Of a stretch of DNA of 64,000 nt, positions 46,023-55,657 are shown in pieces. The notes under the pieces were generated by a model. It was not told the origin of the DNA. It saw nothing but the letters and a program-made list of their open reading frames with translations, and did not search any database. The position numbers and the translations under genes are program-made. The stretch covers positions 247,003-311,002 of the forward strand of contig NZ_QHCS01000003.1 in assembly GCF_003545875.1 (NCBI RefSeq), given 5' to 3'. How positions within the stretch are numbered: the first letter of the stretch is position 1; every line of letters begins with the position of its first letter. This stretch comes from Leptospira stimsonii (GTDB lineage Bacteria > Spirochaetota > Leptospiria > Leptospirales > Leptospiraceae).

Positions 46023-47528
46023 TTACTCTAAGCTGGTTTCCAATTGAGGACGTATCTTCATTCCGTCTTTGAGTTGGGTTAGTTTTTCAATCGCGATAAT
46101 CGAACCTGGCTCGATTCCTTCGATAACTTCCGTTTTATCTTCATATTGTTTTCCGGTTTTCACTTTTACTCTCAATGCCAATCCATTGTTCAGAGTAAAC
46201 AGCCATGCGTTTTCATTTTCCTTAGCGACGAGGGCTTCCGTGGGAACTAATATCACAAATCTCGAATCTCCAGTGTAAATATTACCGCGTAAAAACATTC
46301 CAGGAGTTAATAACCTATCGTCATTATTTATTAAAGCCTTGATCTCCATCGTATGGGTTTTCGGATCTACAATTGGGTTTATAATTCCGACTTTACCAGA
46401 GAATTTTTTGTCCGGATAAACATCGGCCGTAAATTCAATTAGCATATCTTTGTGTATCGAGATCATGTCGTTCTCGCGAACATTAAATTTCGCGTAAACT
46501 TTACTGATGTTTACCAATACCATGATTGCTTGGTCAGGGCTATTTACCGCTCCAGGGTTTACATATTCCCCAATGTGCTTGTTTATGTAAGCGACGACCC
46601 CATTTGACGGAGAGCGTATAGTCGCGGCACGAATCAATTCTTCTGTAGACTCGAGAGCTGCCTTTGCAGAGTCGACCTGAGATTTTGCAACTTCAACCTC
46701 CGCCTTTTCGATAAGGGTATTTATATGAGCAAAGGCTTTGATTTTTTCTTTCGGATCTTCCGGAATTGCTATTCCTTTTGAAGTAAGATCTTCCGGGCGA
46801 AAGCCGACTAAGCCCATCTCCAAATCTTTTTGACTTATTCGATATTTGGCCTCAGACGCAATCAATGCCGTTTGGGCGCTCTCGATCTCTTCTTTACTTA
46901 TTCCACCGGCCTGATATAAGGTCTGCTTTCCAGAGAAGGTCGCTTTCATTTTGGCAAGCTCGGCTCGTGTTTCCTTTAGTTGGGTTTTTCTTTTTTCAAT
47001 ATCCAACATCCTAACTTCAATGGCATCTTTTGCTTTTAGATATTTTTCTTCACTTAATCGAAGTCCAGAAATGGCGCTTTGAAGTGCGGAGAGATTTTTT
47101 CTTTTTTCTAATTCAAGCTGTAGAGTGTCAATACGGAGGAGAACGTCGCCTTTTTGGACCTTTCCACCTTCTTTCACTTGAATGTCGATTATGTTTCCTG
47201 CTGTTTTTGAAACGATATCCACTTTATCTAAGAAATCAATGGTACCTAACGTTTGTATTGAAGGATTAATTTTTTCAGGATGTAATGCGATCGCACGAAC
47301 TAAAATCGAGTCCATATCGATTGACTCGCTTTTACCTCTATTTTTAAACCAATTAATGATCAAGGAAAGAGTGGATTCTTTTCCTTTTTCTTTTAAAATA
47401 CTTTTTTGATCCGGGGCGATCGCCAATTTGTAAAAAAGAAAAATAGAAATTAGAATAAATATACTTTTAAAGTATTTAAATTTAAAAAGAGCATATATTT
47501 TTTGTAAAAGGAAATTGATAACTTTCAT
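46023..47528 (-). CDS. RND membrane-fusion (periplasmic adaptor) protein
   Basis: A 501-residue HlyD/AcrA-type adaptor. A signal-anchor (SIFILISIFLFYKLAI) lies at about 20-36. The lipoyl halves (VKEGGKVQKGDVLLRID and ATIRSPSNGVVAYINKHIGE) flank a long coiled-coil hairpin (residues about 150-290). Beta-barrel and membrane-proximal domains follow (VRENDMISIHKDM, VPTEALVAKENENAW). It bridges the RND pump to the outer-membrane channel. It is longer than AcrA, mainly through the N-terminal cytoplasmic/anchor part and the hairpin. It lies directly before the two pump genes. Confidence 0.92.
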   Translation of the reverse strand: MKVINFLLQKIYALFKFKYFKSIFILISIFLFYKLAIAPDQKSILKEKGKESTLSLIINWFKNRGKSESIDMDSILVRAIALHPEKINPSIQTLGTIDFLDKVDIVSKTAGNIIDIQVKEGGKVQKGDVLLRIDTLQLELEKRKNLSALQSAISGLRLSEEKYLKAKDAIEVRMLDIEKRKTQLKETRAELAKMKATFSGKQTLYQAGGISKEEIESAQTALIASEAKYRISQKDLEMGLVGFRPEDLTSKGIAIPEDPKEKIKAFAHINTLIEKAEVEVAKSQVDSAKAALESTEELIRAATIRSPSNGVVAYINKHIGEYVNPGAVNSPDQAIMVLVNISKVYAKFNVRENDMISIHKDMLIEFTADVYPDKKFSGKVGIINPIVDPKTHTMEIKALINNDDRLLTPGMFLRGNIYTGDSRFVILVPTEALVAKENENAWLFTLNNGLALRVKVKTGKQYEDKTEVIEGIEPGSIIAIEKLTQLKDGMKIRPQLETSLE

Positions 47529-47534
47529 AATGAT

Positions 47535-48170
47535 TTAATCCTTTTCAATTTCGGCATCTATTAGTTGCGCGGAATTCGGGCTTTCTTCCGAAAGAAGTTT
47601 CGCTCGATTAAAATATTGTTCCGCCATCTTATCTCTTTTTGCTTTTTTGAAAATTTTACCTAATCTGAGATAAACTAATGCTAACTTTGAGGATTCGGCA
47701 GTTGCATGATTATAAAGAGAAAGAGCATCTTCTATCTTACCTTCGGATTCTAAAATTGTTCCCAGGGTATATTCGACTTCCCATCGACTTGGAATATTTC
47801 CTAGTATCGAACTCAGGCGTTCTTTGGCTTCTTTTCTATTTTCCACACTTAAACTTTCGACTTTTGATTTCCAATACTGAGCCGTAGCATTGCATCGGTC
47901 TTCTTCGGAGGCTTCGGTGAATTTTTCGAGTGAAAGATCGAAATTCTTTTTGAAATAGTGTATTTTCCCAAGCATAATCATTGTTGAAACCGAGTCAGGT
48001 TCGATTTCTAATATCTGATTGTACAATGAAAGGGCCTCGTTCAAATCCTTACGTACGTATGCCGCTGAAGCGTCCTTATTCAAAGCCTCTAATTTCTCTT
48101 TGGAATTCCCGCAGGAAATACATGCTAAAATTATTAGCGCTAATAATTTATGTGAATGCCTTGTTTTCAT
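47535..48170 (-). CDS. TPR-repeat lipoprotein of the RND operon
   Basis: About 211 residues from the ATG at 48170 (a TTG precedes it by one codon). The signal peptide ends LIILACISC, a lipobox. TPR motifs follow: AAYVRKDLNEALSLYNQILE, MIMLGKIHYFKKNFDLSLEK, LGTILESEGKIEDALSLYNH and LRLGKIFKKAKRDKMAEQYF. It is likely a periplasm-facing scaffold. It starts 9 bp after the LpoB-like gene and ends 6 bp before the adaptor gene, so it is part of the efflux operon. TPR lipoproteins are not standard parts of RND pumps. Confidence 0.85.
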   Translation of the reverse strand: MKTRHSHKLLALIILACISCGNSKEKLEALNKDASAAYVRKDLNEALSLYNQILEIEPDSVSTMIMLGKIHYFKKNFDLSLEKFTEASEEDRCNATAQYWKSKVESLSVENRKEAKERLSSILGNIPSRWEVEYTLGTILESEGKIEDALSLYNHATAESSKLALVYLRLGKIFKKAKRDKMAEQYFNRAKLLSEESPNSAQLIDAEIEKD

Positions 48171-48179
48171 CAATCGCTC

Positions 48180-49001
48180 TTATTTATTTTTGATAACTTC
48201 AGACAACTTTCCTGAAATCTTTTGGCATACGTCCTTCAGTAGATTCGCCTCCGCAAGAGTTCTTCCATTGACGGTATATGCGATTCCCCCTTTGAGTATT
48301 CCGGACGAATCATATATCTTTAGGAAAACCAATGAATTGGAATCCTCTTCTAAGAGCGTTCCTGAATCATTATTTCCAACTGCCCCTTGAACATAGTATT
48401 GGACTTTATGCTTTTCTGATATGATTCGTATGTCCTCACTAGAAAGAAAATCATCGTCAATTTGATTTTTTTCGGGATCCGAAAAACCTACGACAGCCCC
48501 CTTTTCCAATACGTTCCTGAGACTTTCAGGAAGCAGTTCTCTCAGATTCGATGAACTCTCTTCGGCTTGTGGTTTTTGAATATCTTTACTTACCGGACTC
48601 TTCTCTGTTGGATTTTCCGATATTGGTTGCGGAGGAGCGGATATAGGAAGTTTGCGCTTTTTCTCAACCGGAATTTCCTTTAAAATGTATCCTTTATCGA
48701 TTAATTGTAATTGAAACATATCTTTAAAGTTATCGATAAGATAAGGTGAGAATCTGGCATCTCGGCTCGCGATTTTACCCACAGCGACCGATGGCTTGCC
48801 TTCGGATTTCATCACGGCGACGTGATAACTTCCGGAGGATCTAAAAAGTTTCATGATTCCGCAAGAAACGCAACTCCAGAGGATAAATGAAAGGATGAAT
48901 AATCGAATAAGTAAATTCAACCTTTTACGTAATTGAATTTTTTGATAATTTAGAATGCGGGATGTATTAGATTTATCTAACATATTGAATATTCTTTTCA
49001 T
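48180..49001 (-). CDS. LpoB/CsgG-like lipoprotein
   Basis: A 273-residue protein. The signal has about 30 residues of polar N-terminus, then LLIRLFILSFILWSCVSCG with two candidate lipobox cysteines. The mature part begins VAVGKIASRDARFSPYLIDNFKDM, like the LpoB/CsgG-type 'va.l.f.n.....' domain. A Pro/Ser/Lys-rich insert (about 115-150) interrupts it, and KVQYYVQGAVGN...SLVFLKIYDSSGILKGG completes the domain. LpoB activates a penicillin-binding protein and CsgG forms a secretion pore; neither role is shown here. The family call is by pattern and tentative. Confidence 0.65.
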   Translation of the reverse strand: MKRIFNMLDKSNTSRILNYQKIQLRKRLNLLIRLFILSFILWSCVSCGIMKLFRSSGSYHVAVMKSEGKPSVAVGKIASRDARFSPYLIDNFKDMFQLQLIDKGYILKEIPVEKKRKLPISAPPQPISENPTEKSPVSKDIQKPQAEESSSNLRELLPESLRNVLEKGAVVGFSDPEKNQIDDDFLSSEDIRIISEKHKVQYYVQGAVGNNDSGTLLEEDSNSLVFLKIYDSSGILKGGIAYTVNGRTLAEANLLKDVCQKISGKLSEVIKNK

Positions 49002-49017
49002 ATTAAACCTTTTAATC

Positions 49018-52000
49018 TTAATTACTTTCGAAGAAAAAACTAAATGGGGAAGACAATGTAGTTCCCGCCGGATTCGTTGCGGATTGATCTATTTGAATTA
49101 AATACAATGGAAAATTTGAACCTGAAATCCCTGTATTAAATAGCATATCGAAGCCGCAACCTGGACTTTTGTCGGTCATTGAAATCGTAAGCACTCTATC
49201 GCTGTCCGTCCACGTCCAGTTACCTCGAAAGACCGACGATGACGAACTTGGTAATTGCGAGACTGCCGAAATACTAACGGCATTGATTGTTGTAATCGTA
49301 TTCATCGGTTGATTAAAAACGATCACAAGGTTATCAGACGGGCTATCTGCCGGACAGGCTTGGAGTCCCGGGGCAAAGCTGTAAGTTGAAGCTTGAAGAA
49401 TCGGATTGCTATTTTGCCACCAACACCCGCTTGTTAAAGCGAAACTTGAGCAGTTAGCTTGGTTTTGAAGTCCGATTGCAAGGACTTGCGGAGAATTATT
49501 TTCCGTTTTGAAAGTTAAAGAGAATGAACTTTGTAGATTATTACCCGCAAGATCTTTTGCAGATGTTGATATGGTCAGATTAAAATTCTGTTTACTATTC
49601 AAAGGTAGAACAGGAGTGAGGATCATATCGTTTCCAACAAAAGAAATTGAAAAATTGCCGGAAGGCGAAGTTGAAAAGGCGTTTTGAGTGGAGTTCGGAT
49701 CCATAGTTTCACTAAAGTGAATAATAATAGGGGAACCGACGCAAACGTTCTGAGTGAAAGTTCCGTTCTGTAAATTTAACAAATCGTTCGTAGGCGTTCC
49801 GCAGTTGTCCCCATCCCCGTCGACTTCGAAATCGATACCTGTTACGCTTGGTTGGGTCGTATCAAGAGCACCTACGACAAAAGTTGCGTTGACTTGATTT
49901 CGTAATCCCTTTCCTGAAGTATTTGTTATCGAAGTTGGTAAAGAAATATTAAATCTCTTACCGTATTGAAATGCTAGATCCGGTGTGAAAACCATTTGAT
50001 TTGCGGTAGGGAACGTAAACTGTCCAGTAACCGTTGGAGAAATGGAAAAACCGTTTCGAAGAGTCGCAGAATTCATAGGTTCGGAAAAGGTTAAAACGAT
50101 CGGATTTACCGCTGGGTTACCAGTGCACCCGTTATTTACCGTTGCCGCTAATATGTTATTTGAAACTCCCGCCCCTGCTTGGCAATTCGCTAACGTGCCC
50201 GCAAAAACATCGATAGAATTTATAGCAGGAAATCCTCCAACAGGAGAAGAAAGAAAGTATAATACGAAGTTGTTCTGTATTTTGATTCCACTCGTATCCG
50301 CCGCATTTTGACCTATACTTATGACATACTGGGTGTTTGGGTTTAGCGATTGAGTCGCGATAAACCTCATGGTTGTCGGGGAAACCCATGAAATCATCCC
50401 CGATAGGCTTGGAGTAATTGAGAATGCTTGCGATGTAAGATTTTGATCCATATTCTTACTAAAGATAATTTCGAACGAAGCGCCTTGTCCTGTTCCAACA
50501 TTATCGTTACAGACATTTGTTACAAAGGAAGCGGATAAGGAGTCGTCCATTCCAGCATCGCAACCTCCGGGGCCCGTTGAAACATCCGACAGGACGTTTA
50601 GAATGCTCGGAGGAGTGTTGTTCACAGGTCCTCCTGTTCCGGTAGTAAAGAAACTGATGAAGTCTGATACTAAACTATTCCCTGCTAAATCCTTCGCTGC
50701 AGTCGAGATTGTTAATTTATACTGAGCGAATAGATTTAAATCTTGAGAAGGCGTAAAGAGTAACTCAAAAGGATTTGGCCAAGAAATGATCCCAGTAACG
50801 GAAGGAGACAATGAAAAAGCGTTTGTCGTAGAAGTTTGGTCCATTGCCTCATTAAAACGTAGTCTGAATCTCGATCCGGAAGCAAGATGGCAGACGTTAG
50901 TCGTTAGATTTGGAATTTGGGTAAGACCTAAAAATCCACAAGCAGGCGCTAAATCACCGAGTAACGGTCCAGTCGCAAAATCCATTTTAGGCGGAAGTAA
51001 ATCTATACCGAATGTAAAAGAAAAAGAATAAGAAGAACCGATTGTATTTCCGTCCAAATCCATAGCGGAACCGGGAATGCTAACCGTATAAGTCGTATTT
51101 TGCCAGTCTTGATTCGGAGTGAAAACGAGTAAGCTTGTATTTCCGCACGTCCCCGTCGTTCCACAGAGTGCATTTCCGCTCGTAATCCAGGTTTTTGTAC
51201 CTAGGATATTCGGTGAGATATTCATTGAATTTTCAACGGAAGACTTGATCATAGATTCGCTAAAATGGATAAATATTGGCGTATTTAGAGAAGGAGCGGA
51301 CGCGCCGGAACAGGCTCCGGTTTTGTCCCGGATACCATTGAGCGGATCTAGAACGGAGGCCAAAGAACCTGGAGTACAACCTGCCCCAACATTTGTGAAA
51401 GCATCTTGTAAAACAATTCTAGGAACTTGGAAATCTTGTCCGACGGTAAAAGAAAACGAATAATTTTGGCCCAATAAATTACCGGCCACATCCGTTGCGT
51501 TCCCAGAAACGGTAACCGTATATGTCACGGAATGTTGCCAAGGGGTAACAGGAGTAAATACCAAACGACTTGTAGTTCCACAAGGACCGGTGGTCCCGCA
51601 AGAAGCATTCGGACTGGCAACCCAACTTTTGACTCCATTGATACTCGGTGAAATCGAGATGCCTGAATCCGTAGTCGATAAATTCATACTTTCCGAAAAA
51701 TCGATAAATATGGGAGAACTTTGGAAACCAGGTACGATACCCGTGCAAAAACCGGTGGCATTCATTAATCCTCCCGGAAAGAGAAGCGATGCCAATGTTC
51801 CCGGAGAACAACCTGTTGCATTTTCTACAAACCCATCTTGCAATAGAATGATCGGTTTTACAATTTCAGTGCCTACCGTAAAGCTAGCAGTAACGTTATG
51901 ACTTAATGGGTTTTCAGAAGTATCTTGTGCGGTTTTTGAAATTGTAACAACATAGGTTAATCCTGTTGTAAACGAATCTCTCGGGGTGTAGGTTAGAACC

Positions 52001-52665
52001 GTATTATTATTGCTCCAGACGTAAGAACCTACCAATTGGGGAATCGTTAGAAAGTTGGATTCAACCGATCCTCGTTCCATCGGTTTTGTGAAGGTGACAA
52101 CGATTGGACTATTTACGCAGATATCGGTGTTACTATAAAAATTGTTAGGGAAGTTGACGATATCCATGAGCGGACTCGTTGTTAAACATCCTGTGCTATT
52201 CTTTTTTCCTTTGATTGAAATTACATCCGGAGGATTTACATCCGTACTGACTGAAAAATTAATACTATATGGTTTCTCTAAGTCCCTTCCTTCCTGATCT
52301 TCGCAACGATTGGAAAGATTGGCGAGATAAGTTATACCGCCTTGCCATCTTTGAGAAGGCGTAAAAGTAAGAATATTTCCATTAATCTCAAATAGCCCGG
52401 TCAACCCCGGTTGCATTGCAAATGCCCCGATGCAACTTTGTTGATCAATCGGTTTATTGAACGTAATTATAATTTTTTGATCCTTTTGTACGCCTGTTTG
52501 TCCGGGAGCAGGGATCGAGTAAATTACCTTTGGAGCAGCAGGATTATTGTCGAGAGGAATCCAGTTTTTGAATTTGTTTTCAAATTTACTGCAGGATACT
52601 AACACAAATAAATAGAGGATTATGGGTATAGTTCTATATAAAGAAATGGTTTCTTTTGCGTACAT
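49018..52665 (-). CDS. Large lipoprotein with nine Big_5/SbsA-type Ig-like modules
   Basis: A 1,215-residue protein. The signal peptide ends YLFVLVSC, a lipobox. Nine modules of about 110-140 residues follow, each with the pattern 'P.V.......nt.I.i.FsepMd..s....f.isP...G...W.......F.P...l.....Y...i...a.D.aGN', e.g. IFIDFSESMNLSTTDSGISI. Most modules carry a Cys pair before the strand with the FSE/FSK motif, suggesting disulfides. The chosen ATG is 1 bp past the TolC-gene stop; the frame is open 10 codons further. Such proteins act as surface adhesins or spacers; here it is embedded in an efflux operon. Confidence 0.9.
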   Translation of the reverse strand: MYAKETISLYRTIPIILYLFVLVSCSKFENKFKNWIPLDNNPAAPKVIYSIPAPGQTGVQKDQKIIITFNKPIDQQSCIGAFAMQPGLTGLFEINGNILTFTPSQRWQGGITYLANLSNRCEDQEGRDLEKPYSINFSVSTDVNPPDVISIKGKKNSTGCLTTSPLMDIVNFPNNFYSNTDICVNSPIVVTFTKPMERGSVESNFLTIPQLVGSYVWSNNNTVLTYTPRDSFTTGLTYVVTISKTAQDTSENPLSHNVTASFTVGTEIVKPIILLQDGFVENATGCSPGTLASLLFPGGLMNATGFCTGIVPGFQSSPIFIDFSESMNLSTTDSGISISPSINGVKSWVASPNASCGTTGPCGTTSRLVFTPVTPWQHSVTYTVTVSGNATDVAGNLLGQNYSFSFTVGQDFQVPRIVLQDAFTNVGAGCTPGSLASVLDPLNGIRDKTGACSGASAPSLNTPIFIHFSESMIKSSVENSMNISPNILGTKTWITSGNALCGTTGTCGNTSLLVFTPNQDWQNTTYTVSIPGSAMDLDGNTIGSSYSFSFTFGIDLLPPKMDFATGPLLGDLAPACGFLGLTQIPNLTTNVCHLASGSRFRLRFNEAMDQTSTTNAFSLSPSVTGIISWPNPFELLFTPSQDLNLFAQYKLTISTAAKDLAGNSLVSDFISFFTTGTGGPVNNTPPSILNVLSDVSTGPGGCDAGMDDSLSASFVTNVCNDNVGTGQGASFEIIFSKNMDQNLTSQAFSITPSLSGMISWVSPTTMRFIATQSLNPNTQYVISIGQNAADTSGIKIQNNFVLYFLSSPVGGFPAINSIDVFAGTLANCQAGAGVSNNILAATVNNGCTGNPAVNPIVLTFSEPMNSATLRNGFSISPTVTGQFTFPTANQMVFTPDLAFQYGKRFNISLPTSITNTSGKGLRNQVNATFVVGALDTTQPSVTGIDFEVDGDGDNCGTPTNDLLNLQNGTFTQNVCVGSPIIIHFSETMDPNSTQNAFSTSPSGNFSISFVGNDMILTPVLPLNSKQNFNLTISTSAKDLAGNNLQSSFSLTFKTENNSPQVLAIGLQNQANCSSFALTSGCWWQNSNPILQASTYSFAPGLQACPADSPSDNLVIVFNQPMNTITTINAVSISAVSQLPSSSSSVFRGNWTWTDSDRVLTISMTDKSPGCGFDMLFNTGISGSNFPLYLIQIDQSATNPAGTTLSSPFSFFFESN

Positions 52666-52666
52666 C

Positions 52667-54319
52667 TTATTTTTTCCTTGCTGGATCAAATTCATCTAAC
52701 GTATTTGAGTCTAATTCTGATTCAATATCACTTTGATTAAAATATTCTTCGAGATCCTTACTTTTAAAGTTTGGATCTATTTTTGCCTTAGGAATTGGGC
52801 GATTTTCTAAAATTAAGGGGAGGATCGTATTTCCTTTACTAGGTTTAAATTGAAAAAGGCTTAAAGAATCGGGTCGCATTCCGGAAACCCACTCCAACTC
52901 ATATACGGAGGTGCAATATTTCCCGATTGCATCGACTAATTTCTCCTGTGCACCGACCAATTCGGTTTCAGCAAAAAGGATGTCCGCCCTTTTTGCATCG
53001 CCCACCTGCAATTTCGTGGACATCAGTCTCATACTTTCGTAACGAAAGTAAACCATACCGCTCCCGATTTTAATTAAGTCATACGATTCGAAAACGGAAT
53101 CTCCCGCTTTTTCAACCTCTATTGCGATTGATTGCTCTAATCTTTTTTTTTCTGCTAACGAATCACCCAATCGAATTTTACTTTCCATAACTTTTCTCGA
53201 ATAACTCATGCTATCCAAAACTTGGAGATTATTCGAGGTGGCCGCGTTAAAGTTTGGATTTACCGTTCCCGCAAAACCCGTACTTGCTTGGTTATTGTAA
53301 CGCATTCCTAAGTTTTCAGTGGTAGTATTTGTAGATCCGCCTAAAGGGAAGGTTACCTTAAAATTTACGTTCCATGTATCATTTTGTAATGGGTAGTTAA
53401 CGCCCGTTCTACCGAATGAACCGCCGACCGATACTTGCGGAATCCACGCGTTCTCCGCTAGCTCTTTTTCTTTTGCCAATTTTTTATTATTAATCTTAAT
53501 TTTAAGAATTTCGGATCTTTCGTTCTGGGCGTTTTGGATTAGCGTATCTTTTTTAAAATTAGGATTCTGAATATAAAAATCAGTGAGCAGATTTCCTTCG
53601 ACTTCAATGTCTGAAATGTAATCCAAACTCATTGCTAACTTTAAGTCATTCTTGGCTTTGAGATATTCGTTAATCGATTTCACCAGTGAGAATTCGATTT
53701 CCTGCAAACGGGAGGCAACGCTTAATACTTGAATTTGCGTCGTGAACCCCAATTTTGATTCTAATTTTGCCAATCGAAGTTGTTCTTTTGCCCTTTCAAC
53801 AGATTTCTTGTTTAATGCGACTTTCGCTAATGCAACTAAGGTATTAATGAAATTTTTCTGCACTTCCAGTTTTACCTTTGAGGAAGTGATTTTGAAATCT
53901 TCTCGAGTTAGGGTTTCTTCCAATTTAGCAATGTCCAAATCTAATTTCTTTTTTCCGCCGTCGTAGATGATTTGATCTACGTTAAGAAGGATTGCATTGT
54001 AAATATAATCGTTCGAATCTTGTATAATATACTTCTGTCTTGTGACGTTCAATCCCAACGTCGGAAGGAGATCTCTCCATCGTTCTGCTATTAATTCTTT
54101 AACCGCCGCATTTTTATTTTTTATTGATAATAACATATAATAATTCGTCAGCGCGATTTGAGTCGCAGTTTCCAAATTGATTCGCATCGTGCGTTTTTCC
54201 GAAGCATCCAAAACAATAGGGAACAAAATATAATTTGAAAAAAGAATAGAAAGGATAAGAAGTTTAGGCAGGGCTTTTATTGTTTGCCTTGATGAATTCC
54301 TATGAGATAAAATTATCAT
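52667..54319 (-). CDS. TolC-family outer-membrane efflux channel
   Basis: A 550-residue outer-membrane factor. A signal peptide (LLILSILFSNYILFPIVLDAS) is followed by two TolC-type repeats: INLETATQIALTNYYMLLSI with ERWRDLLPTLGLNVT, and the second with NAWIPQVSVGGSFGRTGV. The long alpha-helical hairpins contain LEETLTREDFKITSSKVKLE. A polar tail (about residues 500-550) extends past the usual end. It is the first gene of the operon, 1 bp upstream of the Ig-like lipoprotein gene, and supplies the exit duct of the tripartite pump. Confidence 0.92.
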   Translation of the reverse strand: MIILSHRNSSRQTIKALPKLLILSILFSNYILFPIVLDASEKRTMRINLETATQIALTNYYMLLSIKNKNAAVKELIAERWRDLLPTLGLNVTRQKYIIQDSNDYIYNAILLNVDQIIYDGGKKKLDLDIAKLEETLTREDFKITSSKVKLEVQKNFINTLVALAKVALNKKSVERAKEQLRLAKLESKLGFTTQIQVLSVASRLQEIEFSLVKSINEYLKAKNDLKLAMSLDYISDIEVEGNLLTDFYIQNPNFKKDTLIQNAQNERSEILKIKINNKKLAKEKELAENAWIPQVSVGGSFGRTGVNYPLQNDTWNVNFKVTFPLGGSTNTTTENLGMRYNNQASTGFAGTVNPNFNAATSNNLQVLDSMSYSRKVMESKIRLGDSLAEKKRLEQSIAIEVEKAGDSVFESYDLIKIGSGMVYFRYESMRLMSTKLQVGDAKRADILFAETELVGAQEKLVDAIGKYCTSVYELEWVSGMRPDSLSLFQFKPSKGNTILPLILENRPIPKAKIDPNFKSKDLEEYFNQSDIESELDSNTLDEFDPARKK

Positions 54320-54595
54320 AAATCAATTATTACCGATTCAAAAATACTAATAGGATCCTTTGGTTCAAAGTGACCGAACCAAATCCAGAGACAGCACTGT
54401 ACGTATCTTTCAGTTTTGCTTATTTTTCTTAAGGGACGGGACATTTATTTTGAAATAAGTTATTTCCTATTTTCTCTCCGTTTTAGGATCTAAAGAATTC
54501 GTTGAAAGCTTGATCGTTTTACAATAACTATCTTTTGCTATTCTTCGCATTCGAATACGTCACCAAATTATTGTAATTGTTTTACGATATGCAAA

Positions 54596-54628
54596 ATTGT
54601 GATAAAAAAGTAAAACAAGAATCACAAA
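54596..54628. promoter_or_regulatory. Regulatory-looking inverted repeat upstream of the efflux operon
   Basis: ATTGTGATAA and ATCACAAA are 15 bp apart; the inverted arms TTGTGAT/ATCACAA are perfect with a 17-bp spacer. The identical layout recurs at 57341-57373. It is about 278 bp upstream of the TolC-type gene. The gap 54320-55188 otherwise holds only the possible transposase remnant and AT-rich DNA; the efflux operon's promoter should be here but was not fixed. Confidence 0.6.
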
Positions 54629-54901
54629 CGGTGGATACGTCAAAAAGCAATGCAGGGATTTTTTAGTCAACACAGATCTTGTTGTGAGGGAATGAAATCG
54701 ACATCGATGTTATCAAATATCTTTATTTTTAAGAACATCGGATCCTGACTAACGTAAATTGATTCGAATTTAATAGTTAACTTGGTTTTTCAATGGCGGA
54801 TTATCACCCGCTTTGAAAATTTTTAATATGACATTATTTTCTATTAAATTTGATTTAATGAGTTAAACTATGAAATAAAGGGATATAGATAAACGGTAAT
54901 T

Positions 54902-55114
54902 TTATTCGAATTTATAATTGTAGAACTTAAAACCAAATTTGATCATCAAAAGATGAGATGATATCCTTTCATATAGTGCGTTATTAGGAGAAAAATTCGC
55001 CGAGGTTATAACAGAAGAAATTTCTTTAGGGTATTTGATCAAAAATTGAACGTGGTTATTTTGCTCGGCTACCGTATGGAATAAAAACGATCGATCAAGC
55101 GATGCGGTTATCAA
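54902..55114 (-). pseudogene. Possible remnant of an IS200/IS605-type transposase
   Basis: A 70-codon ORF whose centre reads AEQNNHVQFLIKYPKEIS. This resembles the HUH motif region of IS200/IS605 and REP-associated transposases (typically '...DHVHLLI.yPP...'). Here the second His is Gln, so the metal site is broken. The catalytic Tyr helix is not recognisable. No terminal hairpins were identified. The match is short, so chance similarity is possible, but a decayed insertion would fit the accessory character of this region. Confidence 0.3.
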
Positions 55115-55188
55115 ATTGATCTTCGTTCAGCTTTTCAAAGGTGGGGAAAGCTAAGTTATACATTGTTAAAATTTTCAAATGAAAACTC

Positions 55189-55605
55189 CTATGTATTTGC
55201 TCGGAATTCGATTTTATTAAGATTTTTTTTTCCTAAGCTCAATATTACTTTCTGGGCTAATCTGAATTCATTTCTGGATAATCTGGATAAAATCATTAAC
55301 AGTTCTCTCAGCGATTTATTCGATAAAAATTTTCTTAAAATAGAAATCTCAACATTAGTATCCTGAATCACCCTTCTCTGGTTAAAACGAGTTACTCGTT
55401 CTGGATTTTGGCCCTTAAGGATCCATTCTCGTCTATATCCATGAACTAATTCGATCGTAATTGCTGCATTTTCGGGAATCGGAAATCTGCCGCTGGCCCA
55501 ACCGCTAATTGTTTGCTTCGACTTGCCTATCGTTTCTCCAAATTCTTTTTGGTTTCCCTTAAAGCACGAAAGGATGATTTTAATTCTTTTTTTTTGGGTG
55601 TTCAA
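55189..55605 (-). CDS. Phage-CI-like helix-turn-helix repressor (A)
   Basis: A 138-residue protein with an XRE/CI-type DNA-binding domain: KEFGETIGKSKQTISGWASG, followed by VHGYRREWILKGQNPE, the conserved end of the phage CI repressor N-terminal domain. The C-terminal part (about 85-138) is short, basic and helical. There is no S24 peptidase domain, so SOS-type self-cleavage is not expected. A perfect 10-bp-arm palindrome (55635-55657) lies about 30 bp upstream and is the likely autoregulatory site. It faces toward the efflux operon on the same strand. Confidence 0.88.
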   Translation of the reverse strand: MNTQKKRIKIILSCFKGNQKEFGETIGKSKQTISGWASGRFPIPENAAITIELVHGYRREWILKGQNPERVTRFNQRRVIQDTNVEISILRKFLSNKSLRELLMILSRLSRNEFRLAQKVILSLGKKNLNKIEFRANT

Positions 55606-55634
55606 AGCTAGTCCAAAAATAATACTTTTTATTA

Positions 55635-55657
55635 AATTGTATTAAAATAATACAATT
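55635..55657. promoter_or_regulatory. Likely operator of repressor A
   Basis: AATTGTATTA-AAA-TAATACAATT is a perfect palindrome of 10-bp arms, ending 30 bp before the repressor start. The gap 55606-56003 between the divergent genes contains no ORF of note and presumably both promoters. Confidence 0.65.
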
